Notes under the pieces: generated by a model
What the model was told of the DNA's origin: nothing
The model's database searches: none
The model's input: only the letters and a program-made list of their open reading frames with translations
NCBI RefSeq assembly: GCF_009729205.1
Contig: NZ_VTHB01000003.1
Span: 1 to 64,000 of the forward strand
DNA: 64,000 nt
Reading direction: 5' to 3'
From: Mycobacteroides sp. CBMA 271
GTDB taxonomy: Bacteria > Actinomycetota > Actinomycetes > Mycobacteriales > Mycobacteriaceae
Shown: piece after piece, positions 7,718-14,126 of the stretch
Layout of the letters: every line of letters begins with the position of its first letter
Numbering within the stretch: the first letter of the stretch is position 1
Program-made: the position numbers and the translations under genes

Positions 7718-8623
7718 CTATCCCTCTGCGGGCGTGCCCTGGCTGACCGCTGGGCGCTGTCCGTGCGGGACGGTGTCGGCGGAGGCCGGAACCGCGGGCA
7801 CGGCGGAAGCCGGCGGGTTGACGGTCTGTGGAGCGCCTTCGACGCCGGGAGCCGCGGGGGCCGGTACCGGTGCAGGAGTGGTGACGTTCAGCGGCGTGCC
7901 CTCGGCACCGGGTGCCGGGGTGGCAGGCGTCGGAGCCGGTGTCGGCGTCGCGGTCACCGGTGCCACCGTCGGGGTGGGTGTCGTGGCAGGCAGCTGCTCA
8001 TCGACCGGGGTGCCCTGGCTGCCGGCGGGCAGCGGCGTGCCCTGGCTGCCGGCCTGAATGGCGGCCGGAACCGGGGTGGCGGTGGTCGGTGCGGTGCTGG
8101 TGGCCGGCGCCGGGTTGTTGCCCTGATGGGTCGAGCCTCCCGAACGCGTCGCGGGGGCCGCGGCGGGTGCTGCCTTCCAGGTGAGCAGATCCTCGTCGCC
8201 GGAGGTGTAGGTCACCGTCTCAGGGGCGGTACCGGTCACGTCGAAGTAGATCTTGCCGGTGGTCTTCTCGCCCTGTGACAGGGTTCCGGGGTTAACGCCC
8301 TGCGGAGTTGCTACCCCGTACAGCACCCGGTAGGACTCCCCGTCCTTGGCCTTCGCGTTGAAGTTGGCGACGATCGGAATGACGCTGCCTTCGATGGCCT
8401 CGTCGGTGGCGGTGGCCTCCCACAGCGTGCCCTTGGGCTCGTACGACAGCTGATCGGTGCTGACCTTGAGGTCGCTGATGGTCCAGGCCTGCACGACATC
8501 GCCGTTGGTGAGGCGACCCTGCTGACCCAGCGAGGTATCGGCTCCGGCGGTCGGCATCAGGGCCAGTCCGGTGGCCGCTGCGGCAGCGGCCGCCGCGGCG
8601 AAAATAGGCAGATTGAGCTTCAC
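7718..8623 (-). CDS. Secreted MPT63-like (DUF1942) protein with Pro/Thr/Ala-rich tail
   Basis: I place the start at a GTG preceded by AAGGAGA nine bases upstream, giving 301 residues. A signal peptide follows, with a poly-Ala core and likely cleavage after PTAGA (28). Residues about 30-150 match M. tuberculosis MPT63, with SDLKVST, GTLWEATATDEAI, NFNAKAKDG and TGKIYFDVTG. MPT63 is a secreted beta-sandwich of unclear function. The last 150 residues are a low-complexity Pro/Ala/Thr tail, absent from MPT63, with five [SAV][QE]G[TA]P motifs. Longer upstream starts would run into the divergent neighbour and destroy the signal peptide. Confidence 0.88.
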   Translation of the reverse strand: MKLNLPIFAAAAAAAAATGLALMPTAGADTSLGQQGRLTNGDVVQAWTISDLKVSTDQLSYEPKGTLWEATATDEAIEGSVIPIVANFNAKAKDGESYRVLYGVATPQGVNPGTLSQGEKTTGKIYFDVTGTAPETVTYTSGDEDLLTWKAAPAAAPATRSGGSTHQGNNPAPATSTAPTTATPVPAAIQAGSQGTPLPAGSQGTPVDEQLPATTPTPTVAPVTATPTPAPTPATPAPGAEGTPLNVTTPAPVPAPAAPGVEGAPQTVNPPASAVPAVPASADTVPHGQRPAVSQGTPAEG

Positions 8624-8743
8624 GATGGTGATCTCCTTGACGTCCAAATTGCTCCCCCCAGCGGGGACGGTCTGTGGGTAAAAATAACAGGTCTGGGTGC
8701 ACCATCGTCGCCCGAAGTACACGATTGCCATACGGTTAAGAAC

Positions 8744-9745
8744 ATGACGGTTGATTCCACCGGTCACCAGGGGGCCGCGCCGGAGCCAGGGGACTGGCCG
8801 CCCGACGCACGTACGTTCACGATCCGCGCTGGCGTGGACGATTCTGCGCCAAGTCTGGTCGCCGAACTTCCTATCACCGCAACAGAACTCGGCATGCTGG
8901 ACGGGGACGCCGACCACCCGGTGCAGTTCTGCAGCGTGCTGCTGGAACCGCCCGTCAAGCACCGGTTCGACGTGTCCAATGCCGCGCGATACGAGCTGGA
9001 GTACTGCGACCGGGATGATGACGGCGATTTCTTCATGGTGCACGTTGCGCTGCTGGGTCCTCGGCGCCCCGGGGTTTCGCTTGCGCCCGGAGCCCGCGAT
9101 GTCCTCGTCGATATCGCCTACGTCGTCGACCTATCTCTGGAAGAGGACGGTGTTCTCAACCCGGCCAAGGTCGATTGGGCGGGCGGGGCAATCGTCGATG
9201 TTGCTGGTGAGATGCCGCCGGACCCACCGGTGGTCCCGGAGAAGCCCGCGGACCGGCCCCCCGCCGCCGACCCCGTGCCGTCGGCCGACCAGGCAGCGAC
9301 TCCGGCCGAGCCGGGGAGCCCGGGAAGCTCGGAATGGATTCGTGAGCAGCTCGACGTGCGCATCGCGGTGCTCGGCCGCCTCGCGGGGGAAGTGGCAATC
9401 TCCGAGGTGCCGGTGCCCACTGAACTGGCCAAGGGCGAGCGTCACTCCAACACCGCGCCGCAGTATGTGCTCGACGGTGCCCAGTTTTGGTACCACACAC
9501 GTGACCCGAAGAAGGGTTTCCTCTGGAGGACTACGACCAACCCGAACGAGCTCATCTACTGGTGCATCGATGATGTGGCCAGGGGATTGGCATGGCGGTG
9601 GACGCAGCAGGCGGCCACCTACAAGACGATGCCCCCGGCCATGGCGCAGCGCACGCTGTGGGCGCCCTATTGGCAGCTGCTGATGAATGCGCTCGACACC
9701 AAATGGGGTGCCATCACGGGCCGCAACATCCGCAGCCTGCTGTGA
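8744..9745 (+). CDS. Two-domain protein with possible Imm63-like C-terminus
   Basis: A 333-residue soluble protein. Residues 1-150 form a beta-rich domain I do not recognise. A Pro/Ala-rich linker (about 155-195) leads to a C-terminal domain of about 135 residues with YHTRDPKKGFLWRT, ELIYWCIDDVARGLAWRW and PYWQLLMNAL. The [LI][LI]YW plus A-W-C-terminal L/W pattern recalls immunity protein family Imm63, but from memory only. No toxin gene is adjacent. It is divergent from the MPT63-like gene and convergent with cyanase, four bases away. Confidence 0.7.
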   Translation: MTVDSTGHQGAAPEPGDWPPDARTFTIRAGVDDSAPSLVAELPITATELGMLDGDADHPVQFCSVLLEPPVKHRFDVSNAARYELEYCDRDDDGDFFMVHVALLGPRRPGVSLAPGARDVLVDIAYVVDLSLEEDGVLNPAKVDWAGGAIVDVAGEMPPDPPVVPEKPADRPPAADPVPSADQAATPAEPGSPGSSEWIREQLDVRIAVLGRLAGEVAISEVPVPTELAKGERHSNTAPQYVLDGAQFWYHTRDPKKGFLWRTTTNPNELIYWCIDDVARGLAWRWTQQAATYKTMPPAMAQRTLWAPYWQLLMNALDTKWGAITGRNIRSLL

Positions 9746-9749
9746 ACGG

Positions 9750-10202
9750 TCACCAGCGGTAGTCGAGAAACTTCCCGTCGAGGGTCAGCACCACCCGGTC
9801 GCCGTCGGGGTCCGAACGACGTGCGATGTCGACCTTGAAGTTGATGGCGCTCATGATGCCGTCGCCGAATTCCTCGTGGATGGCTTCTTTGATCGCCGGG
9901 CCGTAGACGCTGAGCGCCTCGTAAAGCCGGTAGATCGTCGGGTCGGACGGCGCGACACCATCGAGCGTGCCGCGGTAGGGCTGGGCGCGCAGCGCCGTGG
10001 TGGCCTCAGGCTCCAGGTCGAGAAGCTTGGCCACCTTCGCGGCCTTTTGCTCGGGCACCGGGTGTTGTCCCAACAGTGCGGCGATGGTCCAAATCAGTGG
10101 TGAGTCAATCGCTTCCGCGATCTGCTGCCACGTCAGATTCTTTTCGACGCGGCGGGCGGTGATGAGTTCTGCGGCTTCGTCCTTCGTCATGGTGTTAGAC
10201 AA
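9750..10202 (-). CDS. cynS: Cyanate hydratase (cyanase)
   Basis: Converts cyanate and bicarbonate to carbamate and CO2, leading to ammonia; a decameric cytoplasmic enzyme. The 150-residue length is typical. The catalytic Arg, Glu and Ser are seen as Arg92 and Glu95 in YRLYEALSVYG and Ser118 in GIMSAINF. An N-terminal helical domain precedes them. The ATG at residue 5 is an alternative start. No cynT carbonic anhydrase or CynR regulator is adjacent. A 42-codon membrane-peptide gene lies 24 bases upstream on the same strand, so the two may share the operator-controlled promoter. Confidence 0.96.
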   Translation of the reverse strand: MSNTMTKDEAAELITARRVEKNLTWQQIAEAIDSPLIWTIAALLGQHPVPEQKAAKVAKLLDLEPEATTALRAQPYRGTLDGVAPSDPTIYRLYEALSVYGPAIKEAIHEEFGDGIMSAINFKVDIARRSDPDGDRVVLTLDGKFLDYRW

Positions 10203-10226
10203 ACAGACGCGGGAGTGGGGCGCAAA

Positions 10227-10355
10227 CTAGTGCCGCCACAGGCTTTTCTGGACGTCACGTTGGTAGTAGTTCATCGAATGTTCTCCGTTGACCGCCCAGA
10301 GAATGGCCACGATCACGAGCAGAGGGGCAATCAACATCATTGGGTCGTGCCACAT
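10227..10355 (-). CDS. 42-residue single-span membrane peptide
   Basis: The ORF has a clear GGGAG ribosome-binding site six bases before ATG. It encodes MWHDPMMLIAPLLVIVAILW, then a polar tail containing NYYQRDVQKS and ending WRH. The N-terminal half is one hydrophobic span. A TATACT -10 hexamer lies 15-20 bases upstream, and two near-identical palindromes flank the promoter. This strongly suggests a real, repressible gene. The stop lies 24 bases before cynS on the same strand, so it may lead a cynS operon. I recognise no family. Confidence 0.65.
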   Translation of the reverse strand: MWHDPMMLIAPLLVIVAILWAVNGEHSMNYYQRDVQKSLWRH

Positions 10356-10369
10356 GATGGTCTCCCTAG

Positions 10370-10385
10370 TATATCGATCGGTCTA
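10370..10385. promoter_or_regulatory. Operator 1, TetR-type palindrome over the -10
   Basis: TATATCGATCGGTCTA overlaps the TATACT -10 hexamer of the 42-aa peptide/cynS promoter. It agrees with operator 2 at 14 of 16 positions, and the core CGATCG is palindromic. Confidence 0.65.
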
Positions 10386-10402
10386 CTGCTGATTGCAGCA
10401 TG

Positions 10403-10418
10403 TATACCGATCGGTGTA
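10403..10418. promoter_or_regulatory. Operator 2, TetR-type palindrome upstream of the -35
   Basis: TATACCGATCGGTGTA has core ACCGATCGGT, a perfect 10-bp palindrome. Its centre is 33 bp (about three helical turns) from operator 1, so two dimers would bind the same DNA face. No TetR gene is adjacent; the nearest regulator gene is a MarR with its own palindrome. Confidence 0.65.
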
Positions 10419-10467
10419 CATGGGAGTGTGACAGACGTCACACCTGAAGCTCCGGCGGGGTGAAGGC

Positions 10468-10968
10468 CTATTCCGTGGCCAGGGTGCCCGCGGCCAGCGC
10501 GGCGGTGTTGATGCTGGTCAGCACCTGGTGCAGGTGCTCGAGTTCGGCGAGCTCGACGCCCAGGCGTGCCACCACGGCCCCCGGGACCTTGAGTGCCTCC
10601 CGGCGCAGCGCGGCGCCCTGTGTGGTCAGGGTGACATGCGTGGTGCGCTCGTCGGCGGCGCTACGCGGCCGGGTGATGAGCCCGAGTGTTTCGAGCCGCT
10701 TGAGCATGGGGGAGATGGTCGCCGAATCCGTTTGCAACAGGGCTGCTATTTGCTTGACGGACAAGGCTTCCGGGCTGGACGCAGGGCTCGCCTTGGCGTG
10801 ATCCCAGAGCGCCAGCATCACAAGATACTGCGGGTGAGTGATCCCGAGGGGCGCCAGCAGAGGGCGGTAGATCGCGAGCACCGCACGGTTGGTGACGGCC
10901 AGTGCGAAGCACACCTGCCGTTCCAGGGCTAGCGGGTCGATGTCCTCCGAGACTGCGGTCATGCTCAC
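10468..10968 (-). CDS. MarR-family transcriptional regulator
   Basis: The 166-residue protein has a winged helix: LSVKQIAALLQTDSATISPM as the recognition region (about 78-97), then the basic wing RPRSAADERTTHVTLT. Helices at both ends would form the dimer. It is divergent from the DUF5313 paralogue, with a perfect 12-bp palindrome between the starts, so it probably represses itself and that gene. A GTG start is used here; the ATG two codons later is equally plausible. Confidence 0.9.
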   Translation of the reverse strand: MSMTAVSEDIDPLALERQVCFALAVTNRAVLAIYRPLLAPLGITHPQYLVMLALWDHAKASPASSPEALSVKQIAALLQTDSATISPMLKRLETLGLITRPRSAADERTTHVTLTTQGAALRREALKVPGAVVARLGVELAELEHLHQVLTSINTAALAAGTLATE

Positions 10969-10982
10969 ACTCTAACAGTTGG

Positions 10983-10994
10983 TTAGTGCACTAA
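10983..10994. promoter_or_regulatory. MarR operator candidate
   Basis: TTAGTGCACTAA, a perfect 12-bp palindrome, lies between the divergent MarR and DUF5313 genes. A partial half-site (TTAGTCTA) follows. Position and symmetry suit MarR binding. Confidence 0.55.
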
Positions 10995-11015
10995 TTATTA
11001 GTCTACAATCTAGTT

Positions 11016-11429
11016 ATGCCCGCCGATCGTCCGAACGTTCTTCAGTACATCGCCTACTGCTACGGGCGGCGTCTGCCTGATTCGATGAAGGACTGGGTCG
11101 CCCGTGACCTGGCGGGCAAGGGGGCGGTGCGACGGCACATCTTCAGGTGTGCAATCCCGCCGCTGTTCATCCTCGGGCCGTTTTGGCTGCTGCCCGCCTC
11201 GCTCTACGTGCACCTGGAGATGACGGTGCCCATCTACGTGTGGGTGCTGATCATGGCGCACGCGCTCAACAAAGTGTGGCGCAGGCACCGCCTGGTTCAG
11301 CACGATCTAGATCCGGGCCTTGTCGATGTGCTCAAGCGTCAGAAAGATGCGCATATCCACGAGGACTACGCACGGCGCTTCGGGCCACGTGATCCGTCGG
11401 GTAGGAACTCGAGCAGCGGTCCCATCTAG
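11016..11429 (+). CDS. DUF5313 family membrane protein (paralogue 2)
   Basis: A 137-residue close relative of the DUF5313 protein near 4.5 kb. It shares the opening LQYIAYCYGRRLPDSM, two hydrophobic segments (PPLFILGPFWLLPAS and MTVPIYVWVLIMAHAL), NKVWRRHRL, and the Ser-rich -GPI end. It is divergent from a MarR gene with a palindrome between, so expression is probably controlled by MarR. The 294 bp after its stop hold only an unsupported 80-codon frame. The function is unknown. Confidence 0.85.
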   Translation: MPADRPNVLQYIAYCYGRRLPDSMKDWVARDLAGKGAVRRHIFRCAIPPLFILGPFWLLPASLYVHLEMTVPIYVWVLIMAHALNKVWRRHRLVQHDLDPGLVDVLKRQKDAHIHEDYARRFGPRDPSGRNSSSGPI

Positions 11430-11723
11430 CGGCGAGCCAGATAGCTGCCGATGACGACGGTTCGCGGGCCGGGCCGGGCTTGGCGCCGGTGCCGACAGTG
11501 CGGGCGGTGACCTCGAACGGCGACCTGTCCACGGGTGTGTCCATGGCTCATGGCGAAAAACTTTGGCCGACAACGCATCTGGCCGTTCAAGCGCCGGCGC
11601 GGACGTTGATCTCGTTGGCGTCAATGCGGGTGTCGAAGGCAGCGCTCACCAGACCGCAGCGCACTTGTAGTGCCAGCTCAGTCGACGTCGAGGCGCCGGC
11701 TATCCAAGGGGCGGCCGACTAGA

Positions 11724-11966
11724 TCAGTCCCAGTCGCCGTGCTTCCAGTGGCCCTTGCCCCAGCCGCGTCCGCGATCGCCGCGCCAGCCGCGGTCCCAAC
11801 CACGATCCCAGCCACCGTCTGCACAGACGGTGACCCGGGGATAGGTGTCTACGGAGCCGCAAAGGTCTGGATCGGCCTTTGCGGGGGTTGCAGAGGCGAT
11901 TCCTCCAATGAACAAACCGCTAGCAACGACTCCAATTGCCAAGGCTGAGGGCAGGATTCGTTTCAT
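11724..11966 (-). CDS. Small secreted Gly/Trp/Arg-rich protein
   Basis: The 80-residue protein has a signal peptide of about 31 residues (MKRILPSALAIGVVASGLFI, then Ala-rich to PAKA). The mature part of about 49 residues has two Cys, then a WDRG/GWRG/GWGK-type repeat tail rich in Trp, Gly and charged residues, ending HWKHGDWD. The two Cys could form a disulfide. It resembles the many small exported mycobacterial proteins without known role. The exposed aromatic-cationic tail might bind cell-wall polymers or metals; this is a guess. Confidence 0.75.
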   Translation of the reverse strand: MKRILPSALAIGVVASGLFIGGIASATPAKADPDLCGSVDTYPRVTVCADGGWDRGWDRGWRGDRGRGWGKGHWKHGDWD

Positions 11967-11992
11967 GTCTCACAGCGTACTCCCAGGAGAAA

Positions 11993-13222
11993 CTAGTTCG
12001 CAAGGGTAAGGAATATGAGCACTGCGTTGAGCGCGGTGATGAGGGCGGCAATGAGCCAGCCGAGCATCGTCGTCACACGATGGTTCACGTCCGTGCCCAT
12101 CAGCAGGCGGTCACTGGTCAACCGGATCAACGGAATGAGGGCAAAAGGTATGCCGAACGACAGCACCACCTGCGATACCACCAGCGCGCGGGTGGGATCG
12201 ATACCGGTCGCGAGGACAGCGAGCGCGGGTAGCAGGGTGACCAGCCGCCGCGTCACGATCGGGATCGAACGGCGCAGCAGACCTTGCATGATCATCGCGC
12301 CCGCATAGGCGCCCACCGAAGACGATGCGAGCCCCGAGGCCAGCAGGCCGATCGCGAACAGCAGCGCCACGGTCGGGCCCAGGCTGTCTCGGACCGCGGC
12401 ATGGGCGCCTTCGATGGTGTCGACACCGTCGCGTCCCTGCAGATTCGTCGCCGCGACCAGCAGCATTGCCATGTTGACGGCCCCGGCGAAGATCATCGCC
12501 AGGCTCACGTCCCAGCGGGTGATGCGCAGCAGCCTGCGCCGCGGTTCACCTTCCTCGGGGTGTCCATGCCGGTCCCGGGCCAGGCCGGAGTGCAGGTACA
12601 CCGCGTGCGGCATGACCGTCGCGCCCAGCATCGCCGTCGCCAGCATCAGACTCTCGGCGCCCTGGAAGTGGGGGATCAGTCCCGCGACGGCCGCGCCGAG
12701 CGGGGGCGGCTGCACCACGACGCTGGCCAGGAATCCGATCGCGATGATCGCCAGCAGCGCCGAGATCACGTACTCGAATGAACGCTGCCCCCGCCTGTCC
12801 TGCACGGCCAGTAGCACCATCGAGACCACTCCGGTGATCATGCCGCCGATGAGGAGCGGTAGGTCGAATAGCAGATAAAGCGCGATGGCCCCACCCACAA
12901 CCTCGGCCAAATCTGTTGCCATGGCCACTAATTCGGCCTGTATCCAATAGGCGATTCGGGTTGGTCGTGACATGCGATCACCGATAGCCTCGGGCAGCGA
13001 CTGTCCGGTGACGAGGCCGAGCTTGGCCGAGAGGTACTGCACCAGCCCGGCCATCGCATTGGCGGTGACGATCACCCACACCAGCAGGAAGCCGTACTTG
13101 GCCCCGGCGCTGACGTTCGAGGCGACGTTCCCGGGGTCGACATAGGCGATGGCGGCGACGAACGCGGGCCCCAGGAGGTAAAACCCCTGCAGTGGTCGCG
13201 CCTGCTTCTGCCGCTCCAGCAC
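11993..13222 (-). CDS. mntH: Nramp-family Mn2+/divalent metal transporter
   Basis: Proton-coupled uptake of Mn2+ and related ions across the plasma membrane. The 409-residue protein has about eleven hydrophobic segments, the metal-site motif DPGN (29-32, YVDPGNVAS) in helix 1, and MPHAVYLHSGL in helix 6, which supplies the second half of the metal site. The GTG start has an AGGAGG ribosome-binding site five bases upstream. A nine-base motif (GTACCCGAA) occurs twice in the promoter and is a candidate regulator site. It is transcribed alone. Confidence 0.95.
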   Translation of the reverse strand: MLERQKQARPLQGFYLLGPAFVAAIAYVDPGNVASNVSAGAKYGFLLVWVIVTANAMAGLVQYLSAKLGLVTGQSLPEAIGDRMSRPTRIAYWIQAELVAMATDLAEVVGGAIALYLLFDLPLLIGGMITGVVSMVLLAVQDRRGQRSFEYVISALLAIIAIGFLASVVVQPPPLGAAVAGLIPHFQGAESLMLATAMLGATVMPHAVYLHSGLARDRHGHPEEGEPRRRLLRITRWDVSLAMIFAGAVNMAMLLVAATNLQGRDGVDTIEGAHAAVRDSLGPTVALLFAIGLLASGLASSSVGAYAGAMIMQGLLRRSIPIVTRRLVTLLPALAVLATGIDPTRALVVSQVVLSFGIPFALIPLIRLTSDRLLMGTDVNHRVTTMLGWLIAALITALNAVLIFLTLAN

Positions 13223-13239
13223 ACGCGCCTCCTGTTTAG

Positions 13240-13270
13240 GTACCCGAATGGAAAAGTTAGAGTACCCGAA
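13240..13270. promoter_or_regulatory. Paired direct repeats in the mntH promoter
   Basis: GTACCCGAA occurs at 13240-13248 and 13262-13270, each preceded by TTAG. The 22-bp spacing is two helical turns. A TANNNT hexamer (TAACTT on the minus strand) lies between the copies. This suits an MntR- or other metal-sensor site, but it is not the classic IdeR palindrome. Confidence 0.5.
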
Positions 13271-13316
13271 ACTTTCTGGCGCGGCGAGACCCCTCGGATG
13301 GTCGGACCGGGCCGCC

Positions 13317-14126
13317 TTAGTTGGTGCTGGCCTTCTCGGCCTGACGCTTCTTGACGCTGGCCTCCAGTGCGGCCAGCAGATCCGAGACGTCGGTGGCGTC
13401 GAGCTCGGTGGGCGTGTCCTCCTTGGTGAACGCCTCGCCGCCTTCGAGCTTGGCCTCCACCATCTCCAGCAGCTGTGATTGATAGGTGTCGTTGTATCGG
13501 CTCGGATCGAAATCGTCGGCCATCGAGTCGACCACCTGACCGGCCATCGACAGTTCCGCCGGTTTGATGGTCACCTCGTTGTCCAGCACCGGGAAGTCGG
13601 GTTCACGAATCTCGTCGGGCCACAACAGCGTGTGGATGATCATCACCTGGCGCTTACCAAAGTCTTTGACCCGCAGTGCCGCAAGTCGCGTCTTGTTGCG
13701 CAGCGCGAAATGCACGATCGCTACCCGCTCGGTCTGCGCCAGTGTCTGAGCTAGCAGCACATACGATTTCGATGACTTGCTGTCCGGCTCCAAGTAGTAG
13801 CTCTTGTCGTACATCAACGGATCCAGTTCGGCGAGGGGCACGAACTCCAGGACTTCGATCTCGCGACTCGACTCGGCAGGCAGTGTTGCCATGTCCTCGT
13901 CGGTGATCACGACCGTGCGGCCGTCCTCGGCCTCGTAGGCTTTGTTGATGTCCCGGAATTCGACGATCTCGCCGCATTCCTCGCAGGTGCGCTTGTAGCG
14001 GATCCGACCGTTGTCCTTGTTGTGGACCTGATGGAACTTGAGATCATGGTCCTCGGTCGCGCTGTATACCTTGACAGGGACGTTCACCAGCCCGAAGGCG
14101 AGGGAGCCCTTCCAGATGGAACGCAT
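13317..14126 (-). CDS. ku: DNA end-binding protein Ku
   Basis: A homodimeric ring that binds double-strand ends and recruits LigD in non-homologous end joining. The protein begins MRSIWKGSLAFGLVNVPVKV, the invariant start of bacterial Ku, which fixes the start codon. It gives 269 residues, near the usual length. The core beta-barrel is followed by a Lys-rich tail (SVKKRQAEKAST). It is divergent from ligD with the start codons almost touching, so one short bidirectional promoter must serve both. Confidence 0.96.
   Translation of the reverse strand: MRSIWKGSLAFGLVNVPVKVYSATEDHDLKFHQVHNKDNGRIRYKRTCEECGEIVEFRDINKAYEAEDGRTVVITDEDMATLPAESSREIEVLEFVPLAELDPLMYDKSYYLEPDSKSSKSYVLLAQTLAQTERVAIVHFALRNKTRLAALRVKDFGKRQVMIIHTLLWPDEIREPDFPVLDNEVTIKPAELSMAGQVVDSMADDFDPSRYNDTYQSQLLEMVEAKLEGGEAFTKEDTPTELDATDVSDLLAALEASVKKRQAEKASTN

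Noticed and set aside
11480..11722. 80-codon plus-strand frame after the DUF5313 gene
   Set aside because: Composition is not protein-like, it has no ribosome-binding site, and no family is recognised.
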